Below, in pieces: positions 58,058 to 64,000 of a DNA stretch of 64,000 bases (position 1 is its first letter; each line of letters begins with the position of its first letter). Both the position numbers and the translations under genes were made by a program. Source of the stretch: a virus; the IMG/VR virus record IMGVR_UViG_3300027985_000661, positions 32,403 through 96,402 of that record; one strand, 5' to 3'. Below the pieces are notes generated by a model. That model searched no databases. It was given only the letters and a program-made list of their open reading frames with translations, and had not been told where the DNA came from.

Positions 58058-59962
58058 TTAAACAGCTTTTTCTAACTTCATGAAATCAATATTATTGAAT
58101 TCTAAGCCGGAAGGAATCATGGTCATTACTGTTCCTTTTCCTCCTTTTGCTTTAGCTTTGTCATTGTTTTCTCTTACTTTTTTAATGTAAGCATCCATTG
58201 CTTTTTTGAATTCTTTTTTCAAATCTTCATATTTAGCTACTTGGATTACTTTAATTTCGTTTTCAAATCCTTCTAAATGGCAATCCCATCCGATAGTTTT
58301 ACCTGTGGATTTTTCTACTCTTTGGGTAATTACAGCTACATATTTAGTTTCTTTTTTCTTTGCTGTATTTCCATTTCCACTAGCAGTCTTTGACTGGGCA
58401 TGTACCTTATTTTCCTTTCTTTTTTTTGTGTCGTTGTTATTGGTTTGTTTATTACTCCCAGTAGTTGCGGGTAACGCCTTCTCTCCTTCCTTTTTCTCAA
58501 TTGAAGCAGGTTTTCCTGGAAGTTCATTTTTAACTTTTAATTTAATTTTAAGTGAATCTCCCATTTCTTCTTCAGTTAATAATCCAGAAGAATGCATTTT
58601 TTTAATAACCCTGTTCATAATGTTATCAACTTTTGAATTGGGCCATTCTACTCCTGTTTCTACTGTAGCGGTTGTTTTTCCAGCTTTTGGTTTTTGAGCT
58701 GGTACTGATTTAATGCTATAAGAATAAGCTTTAATTAATTTGCGGATCCCTTCTTCTGCCTTTCTAAAGTCTTTGTCTTTTTCTTTATGGTAAAGAAATA
58801 GATTTTCGATTAACTTATCTAACATTGGGTTTCCTTTATTTTCCTTACTAATTAAATTAAGGAAATTAAGAGCTTTTTCTTTATCCCATACATGTCCATT
58901 CTTTTTATCTGAATAAAAGTGAATTAATTCTTGAATAGCCACGTGGTCTTTTTTAATACTTCTAAAATATAAAGCTCTTGCTTTTACAAGATCATCCGGG
59001 TTGCATGAATCCATACATTTTGTAGGGTTATTGAAATCTGAAGTTCCTACAAGTAGAGTAGTATTGAATTCATTTTTTACAGCTAAAGGTACTTTTTCTT
59101 CTGCTAATTCTTTACCTGAAATTAATTTATTCAAATCAACCCCTATTTTACCGGTTAATTTTTGAGCTTTAAACTCTGTTAAAAGTTCTTTTTCTTTTGT
59201 GTCTTTGTTTGCGTTTTTAAATTTAGTAGTTAAATTATTGATTGTAGATCTTAGATCTCTAATGCCTAAACTATAGTTATTCATTAGATCACATACTTTA
59301 TAGTAAATGGCTGCTTTTTCAGGCTCCCCTTTACTTTTTTCCCAGCTTTCTACTAATTCTTTTTGTTCCTCTTTAGTTAAAGGAACGTCCACTAATTGTG
59401 TGTATACTTCTTTTGTAGTATCGCTTACTTTTTGATCAGGGGCATAAGCGAGACCCTGTTCTATTTTTTTTTCTAGTTCGGTTTTTTCTTCTTTATAACC
59501 GGCTCCAGGTGATAAATTTTTTGTTTCTTCTTTGTTTGCTTTTTTTTCTTTGATTGCACTTGTTTTACCTAGAAAATCTGGGTTAAATGGAATTTTAATT
59601 TGTTTCGCATCTGGCGTTTTTAGTACATCTACAGTAGGGACAAGTTGTTCAAGTGTTTTCCCTTGTGTACTTACTTGCATTTTATCTTTTAAACGTGAAA
59701 TAGATAAAGCCATATATTTTTCAATAATAGCTTCAATTTCCATTTTTTTGCGGTAATAAATATTAGACGAAGTATTTGCTAAATTTTCAAATACTTTATC
59801 GTTGTTTTCGAATGTTACTCCTTTTTGAGTTAGTCCAGATAAAGCAATAGGTCTTGCTGATTCTCTTACTGAACATTCTCCATAATAAGTTGCTAAAGCA
59901 ATTAAATCTTGTATTGATGCGGCTTCTATTTTTTGCATATTTTTTAAATTTAAGTTTGACAA
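58058..59962 (-). CDS. Large hypothetical protein with low-complexity linker
   Basis: A 634-residue Lys/Glu-rich protein. N-terminal helices (residues 1-110), a central region with CMDSCNPDDLVKARALYFRS, then a Lys/Asn/Thr-rich linker (about 495-555, KKRKENKVHAQSKTAS) and a C-terminal domain with YVAVITQRVEKSTGKTIGWD. It could be a head or scaffold-type protein, or host-takeover protein; no evidence favours one. It sits between terminators. Confidence 0.5.
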   Translation of the reverse strand: MSNLNLKNMQKIEAASIQDLIALATYYGECSVRESARPIALSGLTQKGVTFENNDKVFENLANTSSNIYYRKKMEIEAIIEKYMALSISRLKDKMQVSTQGKTLEQLVPTVDVLKTPDAKQIKIPFNPDFLGKTSAIKEKKANKEETKNLSPGAGYKEEKTELEKKIEQGLAYAPDQKVSDTTKEVYTQLVDVPLTKEEQKELVESWEKSKGEPEKAAIYYKVCDLMNNYSLGIRDLRSTINNLTTKFKNANKDTKEKELLTEFKAQKLTGKIGVDLNKLISGKELAEEKVPLAVKNEFNTTLLVGTSDFNNPTKCMDSCNPDDLVKARALYFRSIKKDHVAIQELIHFYSDKKNGHVWDKEKALNFLNLISKENKGNPMLDKLIENLFLYHKEKDKDFRKAEEGIRKLIKAYSYSIKSVPAQKPKAGKTTATVETGVEWPNSKVDNIMNRVIKKMHSSGLLTEEEMGDSLKIKLKVKNELPGKPASIEKKEGEKALPATTGSNKQTNNNDTKKRKENKVHAQSKTASGNGNTAKKKETKYVAVITQRVEKSTGKTIGWDCHLEGFENEIKVIQVAKYEDLKKEFKKAMDAYIKKVRENNDKAKAKGGKGTVMTMIPSGLEFNNIDFMKLEKAV

Positions 59963-59979
59963 TATAAGGTAAGTAAAAT

Positions 59980-60582
59980 CTAAGAAGTATTTTTCCTAAT
60001 TTTACTTATACCTGGATTACTAATGCTTTTGTGGGCGTACTTAACATTAGTTTCTTTTTTTAAAATGTTGTATTTTATAATAGGCATTTTTAAATCTATA
60101 ATTTTAGTTATATTTTTCAAAGGCTCTATTATATAAACGGTTTCTTTAAATTTACATTTTAAAGCAGGAATTCGTATGTGTGTATTATAATATGTAAAAG
60201 ATATACTATCATAATTTTCCTTTTTTAAATATTCTTTAAATAATGTATAATCTAAGATACCAGTGTCCCTATAAGGGTGTGAACTTTTAATGGAATCAAT
60301 TTTTTCTTTATTAAAATTTAAATGGGACATGTATATTATTCTAAGTCTTACATCTTTTATATATAGATGTGAATTAAAATAAAGGGATGTTCCATCTCTG
60401 AAGTGCACTACTTGATAAGTAATGCCTTTAATTTCTTCCATAGTGACGCTGTCAATATACTCTTTTTCTGAAGTTTGAAATGCATACTCCACGTCCTCTA
60501 TTTCTTTTACTTTATCTTTGTTATCGCATCCGAATACAAAAAATAGTAAAAACATTAGTACTAAAATAATTAATTTTTTCAT
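59980..60582 (-). CDS. Lipoprotein
   Basis: A 200-residue protein. MKKLIILVLMFLLFFVFGC is a signal peptide with lipobox ending in Cys19, then DNKDK. The mature domain is beta-rich with no known motif. Phage lipoproteins of this size often act in superinfection exclusion or as outer-membrane spanins; neither is shown here. An AAATCAAA box precedes the start. Confidence 0.75.
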   Translation of the reverse strand: MKKLIILVLMFLLFFVFGCDNKDKVKEIEDVEYAFQTSEKEYIDSVTMEEIKGITYQVVHFRDGTSLYFNSHLYIKDVRLRIIYMSHLNFNKEKIDSIKSSHPYRDTGILDYTLFKEYLKKENYDSISFTYYNTHIRIPALKCKFKETVYIIEPLKNITKIIDLKMPIIKYNILKKETNVKYAHKSISNPGISKIRKNTS

Positions 60583-60626
60583 TTAATTTGATTTTTGAAA
60601 ATTTATAAATTGTTGAAGTGAGATTA

Positions 60627-60649
60627 AAGGCCCACATAATGCGGGCCTT
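60627..60649 (-). terminator. Terminator-like hairpin
   Basis: On the minus strand AAGGCCC-GCATTATGT-GGGCCTT is followed by TTAATC, a weak T tract. It lies between the stop at 60668 and the lipoprotein start. Confidence 0.55.
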
Positions 60650-60667
60650 AATAAAAAGCAAGTATTC

Positions 60668-61084
60668 CTACTTTTCTAGTAGTGAGTTCAAAGCAATCAT
60701 TATTGCTTCCGGAATTTCTTCGTTGAATGCTGTTGCTTTTTCAACTAATTTGTCTTCCCTTAAATTTGTTTTAGCAAAAAAGTATTTTTCTACTTCGGTA
60801 TTTCTATCATCTTGTTCTTTTACAATTTGACAACTAACACCTAGGCTTTCTAATACTTTCTTAAGTAATTCTAATTCTGTTGGTGGAGTATTTTCTTTTT
60901 TTACAAAAGAGTGAATAAAAATAGGACTTTCATTGTTAATACCAACAGATTTTTTTAATGCTTCTTCTGTTAGAGATACAATGTTTTTCATAATTTTATT
61001 CTTTTCTTCTTGTTTTATTCTTCCAACAAGATCTCGTAAATCAAAGGCAATGCCTCCCCCTACTAAAAGTGCGACTTTTTCCAT
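60668..61084 (-). CDS. Hypothetical protein
   Basis: A 138-residue protein with a hydrophobic Gly-rich N-terminus (VALLVGGGIAFDLRDLVGRI) and a helical body ending IPEAIMIALNSLLEK. No signal peptide cleavage site is obvious, and no domain is recognised. It is preceded by the perfect inverted repeat at 61113. Confidence 0.5.
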   Translation of the reverse strand: MEKVALLVGGGIAFDLRDLVGRIKQEEKNKIMKNIVSLTEEALKKSVGINNESPIFIHSFVKKENTPPTELELLKKVLESLGVSCQIVKEQDDRNTEVEKYFFAKTNLREDKLVEKATAFNEEIPEAIMIALNSLLEK

Positions 61085-61112
61085 TTAAGTAAATTTAAAT
61101 TTGAAATATGGT

Positions 61113-61130
61113 TTATACCATGTGGTATAA
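61113..61130. promoter_or_regulatory. Inverted repeat, possible operator
   Basis: TTATACC-ATGT-GGTATAA, a perfect 7-bp inverted repeat, 28 nt before the start of the 60668-61084 gene. It suits a dimeric repressor site. A related GTATAA word lies next to it at about 61145. The binding protein is unknown. Confidence 0.4.
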
Positions 61131-61159
61131 CCTTTAATTAAAAAGATTATACCTTTAAA

Positions 61160-61495
61160 TTACAGTTCTATATATTTTGAAGAACATTTCCGTATTAATT
61201 TTTCAAATCCTCCACTTATCTTACATCTTCCGCATTTACACCATACAGTATGGTAAGTATATCTACTTTCGATTGCTGAATTGCAAGATAAACAGAATAT
61301 TGCATTTTTTTGAATATTTTTACCGATTAATTCTTCTTGTATAAAAACTATATTTTGTACTTTAATTTTATTTTTTTTACTTATAGCGCTTCTTGTAATT
61401 ACATAGGTTGTTGGATCTTTTTCTTTTTTTAGTATTTTTACATATTTAAGACATGCTATTGGTCTTGGGATAATAATATTAAAATTGTTATCCAT
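61160..61495 (-). CDS. Zinc-ribbon protein
   Basis: A 111-residue protein. C-terminal FCLSCNSAIESRYTYHTVWC followed by KCGRCKISGG is a four-Cys zinc ribbon of the kind common in small phage proteins (CLSC...C-CG). The N-terminal half is basic and beta-rich. Probably nucleic-acid binding; the role is unknown. The stop lies upstream of the inverted repeat. Confidence 0.65.
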   Translation of the reverse strand: MDNNFNIIIPRPIACLKYVKILKKEKDPTTYVITRSAISKKNKIKVQNIVFIQEELIGKNIQKNAIFCLSCNSAIESRYTYHTVWCKCGRCKISGGFEKLIRKCSSKYIEL

Positions 61496-61512
61496 AAATT
61501 AATGTTTTGATG

Positions 61513-61731
61513 TTACACTTGTATAACTAAAGTATCTTTAATTAATGGGTTATCTAATTCTACACTTCCCACTATCTTTTCTCCTTGTTTACAAATTATT
61601 TTATTAAAATCCTTATTATTACTTGTAATTTTATCCATAATTTGAACAAAAGAAAGTTTAGAGTTTGTAGTATGTTTAATGTAGAATATAAGATTTTCAA
61701 TTTTCTTAACGTTTTTTTTAGTTGTACTCAT
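61513..61731 (-). CDS. Small hypothetical protein
   Basis: A 72-residue Lys-rich protein (STTKKNVKKIENLIFYIKHT) ending in a beta segment. It starts 1 nt after the methyltransferase-like gene stop, so it is in the same transcript. No known domain. Confidence 0.5.
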   Translation of the reverse strand: MSTTKKNVKKIENLIFYIKHTTNSKLSFVQIMDKITSNNKDFNKIICKQGEKIVGSVELDNPLIKDTLVIQV

Positions 61732-61732
61732 T

Positions 61733-62380
61733 TTACTTTATTTTTTTATATACTCCATTTTCAATTACATTTATAAAAGAGTTATTTTTATTTACTGCTA
61801 TTGAATGGCCGGGGTAGATAAAAAATGTGTCTACAGGCAAAATTTTAAATAAAGTAGAATAAATTTTACGTTGCTTTACTAAATCTTTTAATAGAGGTCC
61901 TCCAATTAAAATGGTTTGTAAATTAGAGCGCATTACATCTTTAGTTAAATGTTTGAAGAAATAATCTAATTCTTCTGTTATAGTATAAAGGTGAGGATGT
62001 ATTTCTTTTACTCCTAAAATATTTAATATTTTTGAAGCTTTTGTTACAGTATCCAAATCTCTATCAATAAGAATTACATTTTTTACTTCCATTTTAAATT
62101 CTTTTCTTTTTGCTAAAAGAAATTCTCGCATAGCAGTAGTTAGCAATGCAGAGTTATTCCCTATTCCACATCCAAGGTCAATTATTTGCAACCCTTCATA
62201 TTTATTTGGATCTAGATAAGGATAAATAGAGGGGATTACGTCTTCTATGACATCAAATTCTGTCATCATAGTAGGTGGATACGCTACAGGATCTGGTTTT
62301 ATTTTTAAAGATTCTGCTTCTAATTTTAAAATAGCCGCTGCTAATACTTTATAGCAAGTGGAATACGTAATTCTTTTCAT
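61733..62380 (-). CDS. Class I SAM-dependent methyltransferase-like protein
   Basis: A 215-residue protein. Motif I IIDLGCGIGNNSALL (about 66-80), post-I NVILIDRDLDTVTKAS (about 102-117), and TILIGGPLLKDL in the motif IV position. The catalytic (D/N/S)PP(Y/F) signature of DNA methylases is absent, so a small-molecule, RNA or protein substrate is more likely. An AAATCAAA box precedes the start. Confidence 0.65.
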   Translation of the reverse strand: MKRITYSTCYKVLAAAILKLEAESLKIKPDPVAYPPTMMTEFDVIEDVIPSIYPYLDPNKYEGLQIIDLGCGIGNNSALLTTAMREFLLAKRKEFKMEVKNVILIDRDLDTVTKASKILNILGVKEIHPHLYTITEELDYFFKHLTKDVMRSNLQTILIGGPLLKDLVKQRKIYSTLFKILPVDTFFIYPGHSIAVNKNNSFINVIENGVYKKIK

Positions 62381-62400
62381 TTTATTTGATTTAAAAGATG

Positions 62401-62607
62401 TTACATGTAAATTTCATCAGGTGAAAGTCCGTATTTAGTTAATATCTTATCTGTTTTACGCCTTTCTTCTTTTTTTATAATATTGATATTCCATAGTAGG
62501 TATAATATTATAAATGCTAGAATTAGGCATATTCCTAATAACGATATAAAATAAATATCGAACTTCATCAAGATGATTTCTAATTTATTTTTTAATAATT
62601 CTGACAT
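62401..62607 (-). CDS. Small single-pass membrane protein
   Basis: A 68-residue protein with one transmembrane helix (FISLLGICLILAFIILYLLW, about 20-39) and a charged tail (KKEERRKTDKILTKYG). It overlaps 62585-62992 by 23 nt. The size and topology would fit a holin or spanin component, with no further proof. Confidence 0.55.
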   Translation of the reverse strand: MSELLKNKLEIILMKFDIYFISLLGICLILAFIILYLLWNINIIKKEERRKTDKILTKYGLSPDEIYM

Positions 62608-62992
62608 AATAATTACTATTTTTTACTTTATTAATGTCATCTCTTAACTTGTAAACATTTTTAAAAATGATTTCAGGTTCTTGCAATTTAGCATGCGTAT
62701 TATACAGCTCTTTATAGATATTCATTGCTTTATTAGAGCCTACATCTTGCAAAGTTTGCATTACTTCATTGCTTTCTGATATTAATTTTTTAATTTCGAG
62801 CATATTTATTTTTTGCCCTTGACTGCCCATTAATCCAGTGTTGATTGTAATGTCTCTTCTGCGTAATGTTACTATTTCGTTTAATATTTTTTTTAATTTC
62901 TTTTTTTCTTTACTATAAAGAAAAGCTAAAGTAAAGATTAACATGGAAGCAATTATCATTGCCGCATGCATTAGATTTACGTCTATAATCAT
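62585..62992 (-). CDS. Membrane-anchored helical protein
   Basis: A 135-residue protein with an N-terminal transmembrane segment (LMHAAMIIASMLIFTLAFLY, about 7-26), a basic linker and a helical domain. It overlaps the small membrane protein gene downstream, so the two may form one complex, for example in lysis. The role is inferred. Confidence 0.5.
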   Translation of the reverse strand: MIIDVNLMHAAMIIASMLIFTLAFLYSKEKKKLKKILNEIVTLRRRDITINTGLMGSQGQKINMLEIKKLISESNEVMQTLQDVGSNKAMNIYKELYNTHAKLQEPEIIFKNVYKLRDDINKVKNSNYYVRIIKK

Positions 62993-63006
62993 AATTTTTT
63001 GATTTA

Positions 63007-63213
63007 TTATAGTAAATAAAAAATACGGAGCTCTCTAAATACACCCCCTATAAATATATTTACATGGTTATTGAAATATTCATCTTTAGGTTTATATTTT
63101 TTAATTTCTGAATTTTCATCAGCTAATACTAGTATTTCATCTCCTGCTTTTAAAGATAAAAAGGGTAAATCAAATCTCATAGTACGTTTTATAAGAGTTA
63201 GTTCTGTTTCCAT
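63007..63213 (-). CDS. Small hypothetical protein
   Basis: I start at METELTLIKRTM: an upstream in-frame ATG at 63270 would read through the terminator at 63234-63252. 68 residues, beta-rich (LPFLSLKAGDEILVLADENS), possibly SH3-like. An AAATCAAA box lies 14 nt before the start. Confidence 0.5.
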   Translation of the reverse strand: METELTLIKRTMRFDLPFLSLKAGDEILVLADENSEIKKYKPKDEYFNNHVNIFIGGVFRELRIFYLL

Positions 63214-63233
63214 ATGTTTATTTTTTGATTTGT

Positions 63234-63252
63234 AAAAGGGGCCTAAGCCCCC
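63234..63252 (-). terminator. Terminator hairpin
   Basis: On the minus strand GGGGC-TTAG-GCCCC is followed by TTTTAC. It lies between the 63276-63524 gene and the small gene at 63213. Confidence 0.75.
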
Positions 63253-63275
63253 ATCACACAACAACAACAATTATT

Positions 63276-63524
63276 TTACCAATTCCATATTTTTTCAGTT
63301 TTTTTTATTTTATTTTTTAAATAAGTAGAACAGTATTTATATAATTCTACTAATAATTCTGGATTATCAGTTAAAAAAGTAAAGATAGTATTTCCAAATC
63401 TTTCTTCTATTTTATTTTGAACGTATGAAAGATTATTTTTATTATCTTGTCTAATTATATCAATTAGATCTAGCCAGTATAATACAATTTCTACTTCTTG
63501 ATTAGTAAGATTATTTGCATTCAT
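63276..63524 (-). CDS. Small hypothetical protein
   Basis: An 82-residue acidic helical protein (MNANNLTNQEVEIVLYWLDL). No recognised domain. A terminator follows its stop, and the tRNA-like element at 63546 precedes its start. Confidence 0.5.
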   Translation of the reverse strand: MNANNLTNQEVEIVLYWLDLIDIIRQDNKNNLSYVQNKIEERFGNTIFTFLTDNPELLVELYKYCSTYLKNKIKKTEKIWNW

Positions 63525-63545
63525 GACTTTTAGTTTTGGTTAGTG

Positions 63546-63607
63546 CCCCATTAGAGAGAATCGAACTCTACATTTTATTATTTCAATGGCTTTCCTGGCC
63601 TAATGGG
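63546..63607 (-). tRNA. Short tRNA-like gene or pseudo-tRNA
   Basis: About 62 nt on the minus strand. Acceptor CCCATTA/TAATGGG is a perfect 7-bp helix. The T-arm is AGAG-TTCGATT-CTCT with a canonical loop. A D-arm of GGC-CAGGAAA-GCC is possible. The anticodon position has CATT...AATG around a loop of about 10 nt, with no standard anticodon. It is as short as the element at 51557-51620. Confidence 0.5.
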
Positions 63608-63690
63608 ATGTTTTAAAATAAGCAGAGTTTAAATTTGATTTAAATATACCCTGCTTATTTATTTTTTCTATCAATATTCAGTCTTATTAT

Positions 63691-63711
63691 TATATTATAT
63701 TATATTATATT
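63691..63711. repeat. (TATAT) short tandem repeat
   Basis: Four tandem copies of the pentamer TATAT in a gap of about 190 nt that separates the tRNA-like element from the next gene. The gap is otherwise AT-rich and shows nothing else that I can name. Confidence 0.7.
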
Positions 63712-63798
63712 AAATTATTTAACCTGGCGACCGAATATGAATTTGGTTTAAGTTAACATTGTAGACCATATATATATAATTTTGATTAAGGATCTAAT

Positions 63799-64000
63799 TT
63801 AACTTATATTTAATATTTTAAACACTTCTTCAGTTAAATACTTTCTACAAATATCTGCTGTTTGTTGTCGATTTTCTTTTAAAGCAGCAGCATTAGCATT
63901 AGCGGCAGCATAAGCAGCATTAGCGGCAGCATAAGCAGCATTAGAGGCATCTGCGTAAGTATTAGCAGCATTAGCGGCAGCATAAGCAGCATTAGCGGCA
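63799..64000 (-). CDS. Ala/Asn/Tyr repeat protein, C-terminal part (partial)
   Basis: Runs off the right edge of the window. Its last 66 codons show repeats of AAYAAANA, then a non-repetitive end (LKENRQQTADICRKYLTEEV). The repeat has a strict alternation of AA and aromatic/Asn residues, as in helical solenoid-like Ala-rich phage proteins. The function is unknown. Confidence 0.6.
   Translation of the reverse strand, partial: AANAAYAAANAANTYADASNAAYAAANAAYAAANANAAALKENRQQTADICRKYLTEEVFKILNIS

Noticed and set aside
58206-58697. Plus-strand 163-codon frame opposite the 634-residue gene
   Set aside because: Phe/Leu/Ser-rich antisense of a Lys/Glu-rich gene, a typical artefact.
63691-63711. TATAT repeat as a replication origin
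   Set aside because: Only a four-unit repeat with no DnaA-like or iteron sites nearby; nothing supports an origin.
63850-64000. Repetitive DNA at the right end as CRISPR array
   Set aside because: The repeats are continuous, of codon period, and in an open frame; there are no unique spacers.
1-64000. Stop-codon reassignment, known in some crAss-like phages
   Set aside because: All large genes are full length under the standard code, and the only internal stops are inside introns.

Overview
The window is about 64 kb of a low-GC genome (roughly 30% GC by eye) from a crAss-like tailed phage (Crassvirales) of a Bacteroidota host. The call rests on three things. First, the block of tail and virion-cargo genes includes a giant virion RNA polymerase with the DFDID catalytic motif. 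Second, the gene order matches the family: P22-like tail proteins, then cargo proteins, then RNAP. Third, a replication block with DnaG-type primase, DnaB helicase, family A DNA polymerase, SSB and a Sak4-like ATPase runs in the opposite direction. Portal, terminase and major capsid genes are not in this window. The standard genetic code appears to be used, and starts lack clear Shine-Dalgarno sequences.

Layout. Positions 1-32259 (+ strand) hold tail fibres, a spanin-like membrane protein, tail tube and ring proteins, a muzzle or stabilisation protein, two cargo proteins, the ~4322-residue RNAP polyprotein (interrupted by an intron) and a 1441-residue cargo protein with a zincin motif. Positions 32289-32350 hold two back-to-back terminators where the blocks converge. 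Positions 32373-48721 (- strand) hold an AAA+ ATPase, recombination nucleases, a ligase-like protein, primase, SSB, a RecA-fold ATPase, DnaB and DNA polymerase. Positions 48734-64000 (- strand) hold mostly unknown small genes, an M23 endopeptidase, a lipoprotein, a methyltransferase and an acyl-adenylate (ANL) type protein. Several compact RNA-like elements sit between these genes, and there is a 1.1 kb gene-free stretch.

The most striking content is a set of four group I introns. Each interrupts a catalytic or nucleic-acid-binding motif of a core nucleic-acid enzyme: RNAP inside DFDID, DnaB inside Walker A, and PolA twice (the QG motif and the VHDE motif C). For all four I could place both splice sites, a P1 helix with the U.G pair at the 5' splice site, a terminal G, and P7-like strands. 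Each intron carries a different homing-endonuclease type (HNH with AP2-like tail, GIY-YIG, LAGLIDADG, zinc-finger HNH) in a different part of the ribozyme. In three of them the endonuclease reading frame overlaps ribozyme elements. Once spliced, the pieces give complete RNAP (4322 aa), DnaB (322 aa) and PolA (656 aa).

Other points to follow up: a full-length ANL-fold protein with degraded catalytic motifs, a ligase-fold protein lacking the catalytic lysine, three short tRNA-like elements with aberrant anticodon arms, two candidate structured RNAs, a possible fifth group I core, and a recurrent AAATCAAA box just upstream of many minus-strand starts.
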